Shown: positions 9,274 through 18,070, counted from the stretch's first letter. The stretch: 64,000 nt of DNA from Lelliottia nimipressuralis (GCF_004402045.1 NZ_SOMG01000030.1:372001-436000), one strand, 5' to 3'. A program made the numbers and translations. Notes: generated by a model from the sequence alone, not told the origin.

Positions 9274-9335
9274 TCGCTTCGCTATCAGCTGTGAGATCGT
9301 TATGGAAAGGCCCTCTGGTATCGCCGTTTTGGCGA

Positions 9336-9373
9336 GCCAGTGGGTACACCGTGACCTTGCTGTACCCACTGGC
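9336..9373. terminator. 13-bp perfect inverted repeat between convergent genes
   Basis: GCCAGTGGGTACA at 9336-9348 and its exact complement at 9361-9373, with a 12-base loop. It sits between the stops of the LLM oxidoreductase and tqsA, which face each other. No T run follows on either strand, so it is not a textbook intrinsic terminator; it may protect 3' ends or assist factor-dependent termination. Confidence 0.45.
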
Positions 9374-9383
9374 GGACTGACCG

Positions 9384-10418
9384 CTATTGATGGCTCATAT
9401 CGCTCAGCAGCACGGCGATACTTTGCCCACCCGCCGTCTGTTCAAGGCCAATTTTGACGATGATGGTCAGCGGGACGGAGAGCAGCATCCCAACGGGGCC
9501 GAGCAGCCAGCCCCAGAATATCAGGGACAAAAAGACCACCAGCGTGGACAGTCCCAGGCCCCGGCCCATCATTCGTGGCTCAAGAATATTACCGAACACC
9601 AGATTGATGACCAGATAGCCGGCCAGCAGGATCAGCGCGTCATAAAGCCCGCTGAAAACCAGCACCTGAAGAATAGGGGGGATCGCCGCCAGCACGGACC
9701 CGATGTTAGGAATATAGTTAAGCGCGAACGCCAGTAATCCCCAGACGAAGGCAAAGCGAACGTCCAGCGCCAGGAGCATCACCCAGACGACACCGCCCGT
9801 GACCAGGCTAATGGCCGTTTTCAGCACCAGATAGCGGGAAACGCTGTCCAGCGCGCGTTGGATCGCCCCCATCCCTTCAGCCGGACGAACCATCATCTGC
9901 TGCAGCTTTGCCGGCAGCTGAGGCACCTCCAGCAGCATGAACACCACCGTTAAAAACAGCAGAAAAATAGACGTCATGGCATTGGAAAGCTGCGCCAGCA
10001 GGCTGGTGACGATAGTCATGGCCGCATTGGGGTCGATATATTTCAGGAGCTCCTCAACCGAGACTTCGATACCCGCGCGCTGCAGCCAGGGTTCAAGCTG
10101 CAGCAGCGGTATCGCCAGCGAAGAGCGGTATTTCGGCAGCGTTCGCGCCAGTTCATTTAGCGAGGTCCCGAGATACGCCACCAGCAAGACCATCGCCACA
10201 ATAATGATGCTGATAAGCAGCGTGATAGCCAGCACGCGCGGGATGCGCAGGCGCGTCATGCGCTGTACCAGCGGGTTCAGGATCACCGCAATAAACAGCG
10301 CCAGAATAAAGGGCACAATAATGTCGGCGGCAAAGCGAACGCCTGTCAGTATAATCACCAGCATGCCCAGCATGATGACAATTTTTAACCCGTTCAGGGT
10401 AATGATGGGTTTAGCCAT
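9384..10418 (-). CDS. tqsA: AI-2 / signal exporter TqsA (AI-2E family)
   Basis: A 344-residue multi-pass inner-membrane protein (about eight TM helices) matching E. coli TqsA (YdgG) along its length, including the start [18 protein letters not shown] and the segment [17 protein letters not shown]. TqsA exports autoinducer-2 and affects biofilm formation. GGAGTCACC precedes the ATG. It is divergent from mdtJI, as in E. coli, across a region of about 420 bases. Confidence 0.95.
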   Translation of the reverse strand: MAKPIITLNGLKIVIMLGMLVIILTGVRFAADIIVPFILALFIAVILNPLVQRMTRLRIPRVLAITLLISIIIVAMVLLVAYLGTSLNELARTLPKYRSSLAIPLLQLEPWLQRAGIEVSVEELLKYIDPNAAMTIVTSLLAQLSNAMTSIFLLFLTVVFMLLEVPQLPAKLQQMMVRPAEGMGAIQRALDSVSRYLVLKTAISLVTGGVVWVMLLALDVRFAFVWGLLAFALNYIPNIGSVLAAIPPILQVLVFSGLYDALILLAGYLVINLVFGNILEPRMMGRGLGLSTLVVFLSLIFWGWLLGPVGMLLSVPLTIIVKIGLEQTAGGQSIAVLLSDMSHQ

Positions 10419-10620
10419 GGTGACTCCGTATTTTTCTTTATATTTATAATAAAGGCGAAAGGCGATGCAATAAACTAACCAAAATCAAACGGGATGGGTA
10501 AAGAATTGCAAAGACTTTGAGTAAAATCCTGGCTTATGGTACAAATTTGGTGTGTTTAACTACCGAGGACAATTTTCATCCGCAAAGACGAGAAGCAACA
10601 AGGCGGATAATTGTAATTTT

Positions 10621-10722
10621 ATGGACAATCTGTTCAGGACGTACGCTTCAAACAACACCGCTGTATTTTTCACCTCCTTCTTCCTGCTTTCTGGTGAGCA
10701 ACACTGGCGCACCGCACTATAG
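10621..10722 (+). CDS. Probable leader peptide of mdtJI (MdtU-like)
   Basis: A 33-codon frame starting at ATG 10621 and ending at TAG 10722, about 117 bases before mdtJ. The peptide begins MDNLFRTYASNN and ends GEQHWRTAL, with a hydrophobic Phe-rich middle. AAGGCGG lies upstream, although at a long spacing (about 14 bases). In E. coli a small upstream frame, mdtU, in the same position is reported to mediate spermidine-responsive control of mdtJI; I infer this is its counterpart from position and size, not from a sequence comparison. A longer overlapping frame (10517-10750) is considered less likely. Confidence 0.5.
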   Translation: MDNLFRTYASNNTAVFFTSFFLLSGEQHWRTAL

Positions 10723-10839
10723 TCATATCTTCTGCCTGAGCTGGCGCTAAGCGCTTAGCTGTCTGATTTCAATTCGTATTTTTTGGTTTGCTGCTCGCAG
10801 CGGGCCACGATGGATTATATTCTCAAGCAGGAGAAAAAC

Positions 10840-11202
10840 ATGTTTTACTGGATTTTATTAGCCCTGGCGATTATCGCTGAAATTACCGGCACGCTGTCGA
10901 TGAAATGGGCAAGCGTTAGCGATGGCAACACCGGTTTTATTTTAATGCTGGTGATGATTTCACTTTCTTATATTTTCCTCTCGTTTGCGGTGAAGAAAAT
11001 TGCGCTGGGCGTCGCGTATGCGCTGTGGGAAGGGATCGGTATTTTGTTGATTACGCTGTTCAGCGTGCTGATATTTGACGAAACATTAACAACAATGAAG
11101 ATCGCCGGGTTAACGACGCTGGTCGCGGGTATTGTGCTGATTAAATCGGGCACCCGTAAGCCTGTCAAACAGCAGAAGGAGCAGAACCATGCAACAGTTT
11201 GA
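10840..11202 (+). CDS. mdtJ: Spermidine exporter SMR subunit MdtJ
   Basis: A 120-residue small multidrug resistance protein with four TM helices, matching E. coli MdtJ ([25 protein letters not shown]). Glu at about residue 13 is the conserved membrane acidic residue of SMR pumps. MdtJ and MdtI form a heteromeric inner-membrane spermidine exporter. The true start is the ATG at 10840 after GGAGAAAAAC; the longer open frame upstream is not supported. It overlaps mdtI by 14 bases. Confidence 0.95.
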   Translation: MFYWILLALAIIAEITGTLSMKWASVSDGNTGFILMLVMISLSYIFLSFAVKKIALGVAYALWEGIGILLITLFSVLIFDETLTTMKIAGLTTLVAGIVLIKSGTRKPVKQQKEQNHATV

Positions 11203-11518
11203 GTGGGTTCATGCGGCCTGGCTGGGGCTCGCCATCGTGCTGGAAATTCTGGCGAACGTCCTGCTTAAATTCTCCGATGGTTTTCGCCGTAAAATATACG
11301 GCCTGCTGTCAATTGCTGCGGTTCTGGGGGCGTTCAGCGCCCTGTCCCAGGCGGTAAAAGGTATCGATCTGTCGGTGGCCTATGCGCTGTGGGGTGGTTT
11401 TGGTATCGCCGCCACGCTGGCTGCAGGCTGGGTGCTCTTCGGCCAGCGTTTAAATAACAAGGGCTGGATAGGGCTCATATTGCTGCTTGCCGGCATGATC
11501 ATGATAAAACTCGCCTGA
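11189..11518 (+). CDS. mdtI: Spermidine exporter SMR subunit MdtI
   Basis: A 109-residue SMR protein with four TM helices, almost the same as E. coli MdtI ([31 protein letters not shown]). It is the obligate partner of MdtJ in exporting spermidine. The gene starts inside the 3' end of mdtJ and is followed by a strong hairpin, so mdtJI ends as a two-gene unit. Confidence 0.95.
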   Translation: MQQFEWVHAAWLGLAIVLEILANVLLKFSDGFRRKIYGLLSIAAVLGAFSALSQAVKGIDLSVAYALWGGFGIAATLAAGWVLFGQRLNNKGWIGLILLLAGMIMIKLA

Positions 11519-11538
11519 CAGACCTCAAGCCATTATTT

Positions 11539-11563
11539 ACAGGCAGCGAAATTCGCTGCCTGT
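11539..11563 (+). terminator. Hairpin after mdtI
   Basis: ACAGGCAGCGAA at 11539-11550 pairs perfectly with TTCGCTGCCTGT at 11552-11563, 21 bases after the mdtI stop. The following bases (ATTACTCTT) are only moderately T-rich, so termination is probable but not certain. Confidence 0.6.
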
Positions 11564-11602
11564 ATTACTCTTAGAAAAGCAAAACATTGAAGAGGATGGC
11601 TG

Positions 11603-13765
11603 ATGTATCGCACATTAAGCTGGCGCAATATTCCCACCGCGAGAACGTTGTTTGCCATGGTCTTCATGGCGGGGATCGGCTTAATCATCTCCATCGTCGC
11701 GCTTCTCTATCTTTCCCTGCACCTTATCAGTACGAAAACCAATGAAATTGACGAACACCGCTCGGCGCTTTCCGTGCAGGGTGCCATTCAGACATCGGTT
11801 AACCGCGTCTCCTCTCTGGTACTCGATAATGCCGTCTGGGACGATGCGGTGCGGGAGGCCTACCGTTCAGTGCTCGATACCGACTGGTTGTATAACACCT
11901 GGGGCGCTGGCTTTAAAATCAACAATCTCTATGACGGTACCTTTGTGCTTGATGAACATTTCAATGTCATCTGGGGATCGTTTCAAAGCCAACACTTCAA
12001 CGAGACCAACCTCGACTTCTTTGGCAAAGGCCTCAAAGCGCTTATTGACCAGCACAGGCGAGCGCTCTCCGGTGAAAAAAATATCTATGCGGGGATCAGC
12101 CAGACGCGCCACGGTGTCGCCTTTGTCGGAATAGGGCTGATTCGCCCGATGGTCGGAAGATTACAGGTGACCGACGGAACGCGCCGCTATCTGGTGATTA
12201 CCCGTCATCTGAACGCCAAAATATTATCCGACCTGGGGGCGACCTTTCAGATTGATAACCTCAACTATTCTCCAGGCAAAATCAACGATCGCAGCATGCC
12301 GCTGCGCAGTGCTGCGGGGGAGTTAGTCGGGTATCTCAACTGGCAGGCGCGGCTTCCGGGCGCGCAGGCCGCTCGGGCGGCATCTTCTGACATCCGGCAG
12401 ATTGTGGTGCTGGCGTCGGCCCTGATCCTGCTTTTCATTCTGGTGAGCAGCGTGGGGCTCTACAAGCTTGCGCGCGGAGAAAGCCAGGCGCGTCTGGTCG
12501 CAAGAACGGACTGGCTAAGTCATCTGCCGAACCGGCGTGCGCTCATCGAGGCGCTGGATCGGGTGAGTTTACGCGGTGATATCGACGTCAAAAGCGTGGT
12601 GTTTATCGATCTGGATGGCTTTAAAGACGTGAATGATATCTACGGCCACAGCGTGGGTGACGATCTCATCGTGGCGATTGCGAAAACGCTGAGTGAACGC
12701 GTGCCGCCGGGCGGGATGCTGGCGCGAATGGGCGGGGATGAATTTGCCATGACTATCGGCGGTGATAAGGCCGAGGCAGAAGCCACCGCCTTTGCCGTTT
12801 CCGTGCTGGATTTTCTCACCACCCCCATTCATCTGGGGGAACGCACCATCCATATTGGTGCCAGCATCGGTATCGCCAGCGGAACCCTGATTGAGTGCAA
12901 CAGCACCGAGCTGTTTCGCCGCGCCGATATTGCCATGTATCACGCCAAAATGAGCGGGAAAGGGCGTATCACCCACTACGACGCGGAGCTGAACAGCGCC
13001 AGGGAACGCAAGCTGGCGATTGAAAATCAGATCCGCCACGGTCTGGAGCGCGATGAGTTTGAGGTCTGGTATCAGCCGATTATTGACGCCCGCAGCCAGA
13101 AAATGAGCAGCGTCGAAGCGCTGGTCCGCTGGCCGCGTCGCCCGGACGGGCCGCTAGGCCCGGATACCTTTATCGCCATTGCGGAAACCAGCGGTTTGAT
13201 TTACAAACTGGGCCAGTTTGTTCTGCAGCGGGCCTGCCAGGATCTGCAGCCGTACGGTGACTTAAAGCTCTCCGTGAATATCTCTCCCGCACAATTTCGC
13301 GATCCTGCCTTCGAAGAAAAAGTGGCCAGCGTGCTGGAGACCACCCGTTTCCCGGCTAACAGGCTCCAGCTTGAGGTCACGGAGTCCTATGTGCTGGAAA
13401 ATCCTGAGCGTGCCCGCATGGCAATCGCCAATCTTAAAGCGCTGGGCACCGCGGTGGCGCTGGATGACTTTGGCACCGGTTATTCAAGCATTGGGTATTT
13501 GCGGCGTTTTAACTTCGACACCATCAAGATTGATAAATCGCTGGCCGGGCTGGTGGATAACGATGAACAGGCGGCCGCGCTGGTGAGCGGCACGGTGCGG
13601 ATCGCCAATGCGCTGGGCATGGCGGTGGTCGCAGAAGGGGTAGAAACCGAGAAGCAAATGAAACTGCTGCGGCTGGCTGGCTGCGATCAACTGCAGGGTT
13701 TTTGGTTCAGCCAGCCGATGCCGATTGAGTCAATCAGGGCGTTACATCAGGTCAGAAGGTGTTGA
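11603..13765 (+). CDS. CHASE4-GGDEF-EAL cyclic-di-GMP enzyme
   Basis: A 720-residue membrane protein. TM1 lies at about residues 15-37, a periplasmic CHASE4-type sensor at about 50-240 (LDNAVWDDAVREA is typical), TM2 at about 268-288, then GGDEF and EAL domains. The cyclase signature GGDEF is intact at 377-381; the phosphodiesterase signature EAL is intact at 505-507 and DDFGTGYSS is present, so both making and breaking c-di-GMP are possible. Which activity dominates cannot be told. It lies between mdtI and ydgD, which are adjacent in E. coli, so it is an insertion into the conserved order. Its stop is separated by one base from the ydgD stop on the other strand. Confidence 0.9.
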   Translation: MYRTLSWRNIPTARTLFAMVFMAGIGLIISIVALLYLSLHLISTKTNEIDEHRSALSVQGAIQTSVNRVSSLVLDNAVWDDAVREAYRSVLDTDWLYNTWGAGFKINNLYDGTFVLDEHFNVIWGSFQSQHFNETNLDFFGKGLKALIDQHRRALSGEKNIYAGISQTRHGVAFVGIGLIRPMVGRLQVTDGTRRYLVITRHLNAKILSDLGATFQIDNLNYSPGKINDRSMPLRSAAGELVGYLNWQARLPGAQAARAASSDIRQIVVLASALILLFILVSSVGLYKLARGESQARLVARTDWLSHLPNRRALIEALDRVSLRGDIDVKSVVFIDLDGFKDVNDIYGHSVGDDLIVAIAKTLSERVPPGGMLARMGGDEFAMTIGGDKAEAEATAFAVSVLDFLTTPIHLGERTIHIGASIGIASGTLIECNSTELFRRADIAMYHAKMSGKGRITHYDAELNSARERKLAIENQIRHGLERDEFEVWYQPIIDARSQKMSSVEALVRWPRRPDGPLGPDTFIAIAETSGLIYKLGQFVLQRACQDLQPYGDLKLSVNISPAQFRDPAFEEKVASVLETTRFPANRLQLEVTESYVLENPERARMAIANLKALGTAVALDDFGTGYSSIGYLRRFNFDTIKIDKSLAGLVDNDEQAAALVSGTVRIANALGMAVVAEGVETEKQMKLLRLAGCDQLQGFWFSQPMPIESIRALHQVRRC

Positions 13766-13766
13766 T

Positions 13767-14588
13767 TTACTGCTGTGCCAGCGCTTCGAGCTGGTCGCGG
13801 AAACCGGTAACGGACAGGGCCCGGTTATCTGCGCGCCATCTGTCTTTCGCCGCCGGTGCAGAGCTCTGGACACCGATCAACTGCCAGCCCTTATCCGTTT
13901 TCAACATCAACGGTGAGCCGCTATCGCCCGGCAGCGTATCGCACTGATGCGAAAGCACGCTGGTTTGCGCCCAGCCCGTCACAATACAGTCGGTATGCGT
14001 ATAAAGCGTATCCAGATGATCGACAGGGTAGCCTGATTGGGTCACCTTCCGGTCGGCGGCTTTCAGCGCGGCGGTGAGGGCGGCTTTGTCGCCGTCAAAT
14101 AACGGCAACGGCGTAATGCCGGAAGGCGGGTAGCGTAAAATGATCAGACCAAAATCCCATGAGGCGGCCGCCGGTGGCACTATCCAGCCGTCACCATCCG
14201 GTTTCAGGCGCTTGCCAAGAGAGGGATCAACCCGGCCTTCAATGCCGTGAATTTCATAGCGCCAGATGCCTTTTTGCGACACAAATCGCAAGGCAACCGC
14301 TTTATCCGGCTTGCCGTTTGGTGGGGTTAGCAGACAGTGGCCTGCCGTCAGGGCAAGCTGCGGGGTGATCAGTGTTGCAGTACATAAGTTACCGCTGGCG
14401 GTTTCCAGTTGGCCTATAGCGTCCCAGGGTGCCTGGGTCGGGTCGGTGACGCGCGTGCGATCGTCATGACCGAAAAAAAGCGTCTTTAGCTCTTTCGCGC
14501 TAATGGTGTCATCACCGCCATCATCCGCATGTGAAAATCCAGAAAAAAGACCAAACGTTCCCAGTAACAACACAACAGATTTACGCAT
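13767..14588 (-). CDS. ydgD: Putative secreted trypsin-like serine protease YdgD
   Basis: A 273-residue S1-family protease matching E. coli YdgD in size and place. An N-terminal signal peptide ([17 protein letters not shown]) would send it to the periplasm. The triad is complete: His84 (TAGHC), Asp145 (WDFGLII) and Ser223 (GDSGSP). Substrate is unknown. It is followed in the reverse direction by nothing until the convergent GGDEF-EAL gene, and preceded by ydgU and asr on the same strand, the arrangement seen in E. coli. Confidence 0.9.
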   Translation of the reverse strand: MRKSVVLLLGTFGLFSGFSHADDGGDDTISAKELKTLFFGHDDRTRVTDPTQAPWDAIGQLETASGNLCTATLITPQLALTAGHCLLTPPNGKPDKAVALRFVSQKGIWRYEIHGIEGRVDPSLGKRLKPDGDGWIVPPAAASWDFGLIILRYPPSGITPLPLFDGDKAALTAALKAADRKVTQSGYPVDHLDTLYTHTDCIVTGWAQTSVLSHQCDTLPGDSGSPLMLKTDKGWQLIGVQSSAPAAKDRWRADNRALSVTGFRDQLEALAQQ

Positions 14589-14690
14589 ATCACACTCTGG
14601 TGGGGGTAATTATGATTATTAAAAGTGAACCCTATGAAAATACTATAGACGGGACAGCGCTAAAGTGGGAGTAAAATCAGCGTGCTACAA

Positions 14691-14774
14691 TCAGGAAAGA
14701 TAAAAATGGCTTGCGATGAGCGCGCATAAAATAAGCAGGATCAGAATCAGCTCAAACCGATAGCGTCGCAGCAT
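14691..14774 (-). CDS. ydgU: 27-residue membrane peptide YdgU
   Basis: A very short frame on the minus strand: ATG at 14774, TGA ending at 14691. The product starts MLRRYRFELI and is a single hydrophobic helix (LILILLILCALIA) with a basic N-terminus, so a one-TM inner-membrane peptide. GGAGG lies four bases before the ATG, an excellent ribosome site. E. coli encodes the small protein YdgU at the same place between asr and ydgD; the assignment rests on position, length and hydrophobic pattern. Function unknown. Confidence 0.8.
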   Translation of the reverse strand: MLRRYRFELILILLILCALIASHFYLS

Positions 14775-14786
14775 ACGCCCTCCGGA

Positions 14787-14827
14787 TAAAAAAAACGGCG
14801 CGGAACCTGTTCCGGTTCAGCGCCGGT
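14787..14827 (-). terminator. Intrinsic terminator of asr
   Basis: On the minus strand, a GC-rich stem (CGGCGC / GCGCCG with inner GAACC / GGTTC pairing, 14796-14827) is followed by eight T residues (A run at 14788-14795 on plus). It lies about 40 bases after the asr stop and just upstream of ydgU, so asr is normally transcribed alone and ydgU may depend on read-through or its own promoter. Confidence 0.8.
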
Positions 14828-14867
14828 TTACCAACGTGCCCCGTAAGGCACGGTTAAGCTTGTACTC

Positions 14868-15281
14868 TTACGCAGCTGGCTGTGCAGCTGGTTTAGCAGC
14901 TTCGTGTTTTACTGCTTTTTTGTGATGCTTTTTAGCAGCCTGAGCTTTCTGTTCTACGGCCGGTTTGGTCGCTTTTTTGTGTTTGTGGTGCTTTTTAGCA
15001 GCCTGCGCTTTCTGCTCTACAGCCGGTTTAGCGGCTTTTTTGTGGTGTTTTTTGGCAGCCTGAGCTTTTTGCTCGGTTGGTGCTGCGGTTGCTGGTGCAG
15101 CGGCTTCTTTTTTCGCTGCAGCTTTGTGGTGTTTCTTATGGTGAACCGCTTTTGCTGGCGCAGCGGTGGTGGTTGCAGCAGGCGCGGCAGCCGGTGCAGC
15201 AGTTGCGGTAGTGTCAGCAGCAAATGCAGCAGAAGACAGACCCATAGCAGCGGCAACAACCAGAGCTAATACTTTATTCAT
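14868..15281 (-). CDS. asr: Acid shock protein Asr
   Basis: A 137-residue periplasmic protein with signal peptide ([20 protein letters not shown], cleaved after AFA) followed by an Ala/Pro/Thr-rich part and three near-identical Lys/His-rich units built on [12 protein letters not shown]. It is longer than E. coli Asr (102 residues) by repeat expansion. Asr is strongly induced at low pH and helps acid survival. The ATG at 15281 is chosen over one six bases upstream, since GAGGG is correctly spaced only for the former. An RstA box lies upstream at 15386. Confidence 0.93.
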   Translation of the reverse strand: MNKVLALVVAAAMGLSSAAFAADTTATAAPAAAPAATTTAAPAKAVHHKKHHKAAAKKEAAAPATAAPTEQKAQAAKKHHKKAAKPAVEQKAQAAKKHHKHKKATKPAVEQKAQAAKKHHKKAVKHEAAKPAAQPAA

Positions 15282-15385
15282 TCTCATACCCTCGAATTTG
15301 GTTTTTCATTTAACCCCACTGCGGGGCCGTTGAAATAACTATATCCCTGTAAACTCGGGGTTTCCGTGAGTGATTGGTATCGGCG

Positions 15386-15399
15386 TGTAACGGAATGTA
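15386..15399 (-). promoter_or_regulatory. RstA box upstream of asr
   Basis: Read on the minus strand, TACATTCCGTTACA matches the published RstA consensus TACATNTNGTTACA at all fixed positions but one. It lies about 105 bases before the asr start. A possible -10 (TATAGT, 15338-15343 complement) is located about 45 bases downstream. RstA activates asr in E. coli under acid conditions, so this is probably the same circuit. Confidence 0.75.
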
Positions 15400-15447
15400 C
15401 AGAGGGGAAAAAAGGTGTACGAACAGGCACGTTCGTACACGCGAGGG

Positions 15448-15987
15448 CTATTTCTTTAGCGCAGCCAGAATTGCAGCCGGTGGCTGGCTGCCAATAATCG
15501 AGCGTGATTCTGGCTCGATGACCACCATGAACGGTGTGATGTTGATGCCCAGCCTTTCAGCCAGAGCAGACTGGCGAGTGACCCGGTCGGAACAGGCAGG
15601 CGTTGTTTCGTTATCCGGTAAAAATCCCGTCATCGCTTTCTGCAGGCTTTTGACCTTATCGGTTGAACACCAGACGCGCCCCATATCCTCAATGACCGAG
15701 TCGCGAATAGGTTTAGGGGCAACGGTCAGAAACGACATGGTCAAGCCGGCATCCGTATACTGCTTCACGTTTTTCACCACGTTGCTGCAGTAAACGCACT
15801 GGTTATCAATAAACACCAGCAGCTTGTATTTTTCTGCGGGAGCCTGAAATGTGATGGGCTGGAGATCTGCGAGAGAACGGGTGATATCGTTATATGCTTC
15901 TAGCGGGGTGTTATCCGTGGCGGCGAAGGTACTTAAACTCGTCGCGCACAGTACGGCTAACGCCATCGTTTTCATTATGCCTTTCAT
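15448..15987 (-). CDS. Periplasmic DsbC-like thioredoxin-fold protein
   Basis: A 179-residue protein with a signal peptide (MALAVLCATSLSTFAA) and a thioredoxin-fold active site CVYC at Cys64-Cys67 (LLVFIDNQCVYCSNVVKNV), plus a later cis-Pro region (NITPFMVV) and another pair of Cys (VWCSTD, PACSD). This resembles the catalytic domain of DsbC/DsbG and conjugation-type TrbB proteins but lacks their usual N-terminal dimerisation domain. It should act on disulfides in the periplasm, as isomerase, reductase or oxidase. It is not part of the E. coli gene order here. RBS AAAGGG precedes the ATG. Confidence 0.75.
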   Translation of the reverse strand: MKGIMKTMALAVLCATSLSTFAATDNTPLEAYNDITRSLADLQPITFQAPAEKYKLLVFIDNQCVYCSNVVKNVKQYTDAGLTMSFLTVAPKPIRDSVIEDMGRVWCSTDKVKSLQKAMTGFLPDNETTPACSDRVTRQSALAERLGINITPFMVVIEPESRSIIGSQPPAAILAALKK

Positions 15988-16151
15988 TATTCATCCCTTT
16001 ATTTATTTTTTAACCCTGGCCTGATAGCGGTTTAATTATGTAGCCAGGATTAAACTACATACCTCAAGTGAGATCGCAAAGGAATGTGCAGAATCATATT
16101 CTTATGTAGAAGAGCAAAGAAATTGCCGGAGCGCACTCCGGCAGGGGGGAA

Positions 16152-17639
16152 TTACAAATAACGGGAGGTCAAATGTTCGCGGAAGTAGCGGATATTCAGA
16201 TCTTCACCCGTCGCCTGGGTAATTAACTGCGACGTGGTAAAGCGGCTACCGTGCTGCCAGATGTTCTGACGCAGCCAGTCGAAGAGGGCGGAAAAATCGC
16301 CCTCTGCAATGGAGGCCTGTAGACCCGGCAGCGCGGTACTGGCGGCGTGGAACAGCTGCGCGGCATACATAGCTCCCAGCGTATAAGACGGGAAGTAACC
16401 AAAACCGCCGTCGGTCCAGTGAATATCCTGCATACAGCCGTTGCGGTAGTTGTCTTTGGTTGATAACCCAAGCCAGGCCTGCATCTTCTCATCCCACAGG
16501 GCGGGAATATCGTCCACCTCGATTTCGCCGTTGATCAGCGCTCGCTCAATCTCATAGCGCAGCACCACGTGTGCCGGGTAGCTCACTTCGTCCGCATCGA
16601 CGCGGATATAGCCCGGTTTTACGCGCTGGTTCCAGGCAATAAAGTTCTCTTCGCTGAACGCCGCCTGGCTGCCAAAGCGGGCATGTACCGCAGGGAGAAG
16701 ATGTTTGAGGAAGGCTTCACTGCGTCCCAGCTGCATCTCAAAGAACAGGCTCTGCGATTCATGGATCGCGGTTGAGCGGGCCAGCGCAATCGGCTGTCCT
16801 GCCCACGCGCGCGGCAGGTTTTGTTCGTAGCGCGCGTGTCCGGTTTCGTGGATCACGCCAAACAGCGCGCTGAGCAGCTCATCCTCGTCATAGCGCGTGG
16901 TGATCCGCACGTCCTCCGGTACGCCGCCGCAGAACGGGTGCGCACTGACATCCAGGCGACCGCCGTTAAAATCGAAGCCGAGCATCTTCATGGCTTCCAG
17001 GCCCAGCTCGCGCTGTGTTGCGGTCGGGAAGGGACCTTGCGGGGGAACAAACGACCGTTGAGCCTGTTTTTCCACCACGTTTGCCAGCAGGTCCGGTAGC
17101 CAGGATTTCATATCACCGAACAGAACGTCCAGACGGGCGCTGGTCATGTCGGGCTCAAAAATATCCAGCAGCGCATCGTAAGGTGTACACCCTTTGGCTT
17201 CGGCCCGCAGACGAGCCTCTTCGCGGCTGAGCTTGACCACCTCTTTCAGATTGGCGGAAAAACCCTGCCAGTCGTTAGCGGGGCGCTGAGTGCGCCAGGC
17301 ATGTTCACACTTGCTGCCCGCGAGGGATTTGGCTTCCACCAGCGATTCCGGCAGCAGCGAGGCCTGCTGATATTGACGCGTCATTTCGCGCAGGTTGGCC
17401 TGTTCAACGTCATTCAGATCTTCACCTGCCGCTGCAGTCAGCAGGTCGGCCACTTTTTTATCGGTCAGGATCTGGTGTTGCAGGACGCTCATCTCCGCCA
17501 GCGCCTCACCGCGTGCGGCACTGCCACCTGGCGGCATCATCGTAAACATGTCCCAGCTGGCGATGGAGGAGAGGTGGGAGAAGCGGGAGAGGCGCTGGAA
17601 GGTGCGGGTGAGTTGTTGATAAGCCGATGTTTTTTCCAT
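16152..17639 (-). CDS. M32-family metallocarboxypeptidase
   Basis: A 495-residue zinc carboxypeptidase of the Taq/Pfu family, full length. The zinc-binding HETGH motif is at residues 264-268 (GVIHETGHARYEQN), and family blocks SIASWDMFTMMPPGG near the N-terminus, AIHESQSLFFE and the late FGYFPSYTLGAMYAAQ are present. It is cytoplasmic (no signal) and removes C-terminal residues from peptides. AAGGAAG stands before the ATG. Absent from this position in E. coli K-12. Confidence 0.95.
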   Translation of the reverse strand: MEKTSAYQQLTRTFQRLSRFSHLSSIASWDMFTMMPPGGSAARGEALAEMSVLQHQILTDKKVADLLTAAAGEDLNDVEQANLREMTRQYQQASLLPESLVEAKSLAGSKCEHAWRTQRPANDWQGFSANLKEVVKLSREEARLRAEAKGCTPYDALLDIFEPDMTSARLDVLFGDMKSWLPDLLANVVEKQAQRSFVPPQGPFPTATQRELGLEAMKMLGFDFNGGRLDVSAHPFCGGVPEDVRITTRYDEDELLSALFGVIHETGHARYEQNLPRAWAGQPIALARSTAIHESQSLFFEMQLGRSEAFLKHLLPAVHARFGSQAAFSEENFIAWNQRVKPGYIRVDADEVSYPAHVVLRYEIERALINGEIEVDDIPALWDEKMQAWLGLSTKDNYRNGCMQDIHWTDGGFGYFPSYTLGAMYAAQLFHAASTALPGLQASIAEGDFSALFDWLRQNIWQHGSRFTTSQLITQATGEDLNIRYFREHLTSRYL

Positions 17640-17740
17640 TCTTGTTCTTCCTTATCGTGTTGGGAGTGTTCAGGGAGTGTAACGTGATTCAGGGAGGATT
17701 AATGCATTTTTGATACAAGGGGCGCGAAGCCCCTTATCAG

Positions 17741-18070
17741 TCAGTCGTAGAGCCACTTGCCTGCTTTTGCGGACTCTGCAAACATTCTTACGGTCAACGG
17801 GATGCGGGTTGCTTCAACTTCTTCCCGCTTCAGCTTGAACCAGCGATCTAACAATGGGGTATTCTGCCAGGGAAAATAACGAGACCAGTTCACGCCAGAC
17901 AAATCCACGTTAAACTCTTTCTCGTATCGGTTTAATGCATCATGAAAGTCATCCCCCGGGGAACCAAATAAATCAGAATCAAGTTCCAGAGGAACTTCTT
18001 TCCAGTCTTTATCCAGATAGCCAGGAATTTCATCCCGAAACATAAATAACACGTCGTCTACGATGCTCAT
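17741..18070 (-). CDS. DUF1493 family protein, candidate T6SS immunity or accessory protein
   Basis: A 109-residue soluble acidic protein (MSIVDDVLFMFRDEIPGYL..., SLFGSPGDD-type segment, NWSRYFPW, LDRWF). The start at 18070 is chosen because ATG overlaps the stop of the upstream gene by one base (TGATG), giving tight translational coupling; a longer upstream frame lies in the coding sequence of that gene. DUF1493 proteins are recurrent next to hcp/effector genes in enterobacteria. Being last in the hcp-toxin candidate-DUF1493 row fits an immunity role, but that is inference. Confidence 0.7.
   Translation of the reverse strand: MSIVDDVLFMFRDEIPGYLDKDWKEVPLELDSDLFGSPGDDFHDALNRYEKEFNVDLSGVNWSRYFPWQNTPLLDRWFKLKREEVEATRIPLTVRMFAESAKAGKWLYD

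Noticed and set aside
10517..10750. 77-codon frame before mdtJ
   Set aside because: No good ribosome site at its start, basic low-complexity composition, and it overlaps in another phase the shorter leader frame at 10621-10722 that fits the mdtU position better.
15017..15269. Frames on both strands within asr
   Set aside because: The repetitive Ala/Lys/His code of asr opens all frames; low-complexity products (Leu/His or Phe/Cys-rich).
14868..15281. CRISPR-like repetition in asr
   Set aside because: The repeats are coding ([12 protein letters not shown] units), in frame and contiguous, not repeat-spacer units; no cas gene is present.
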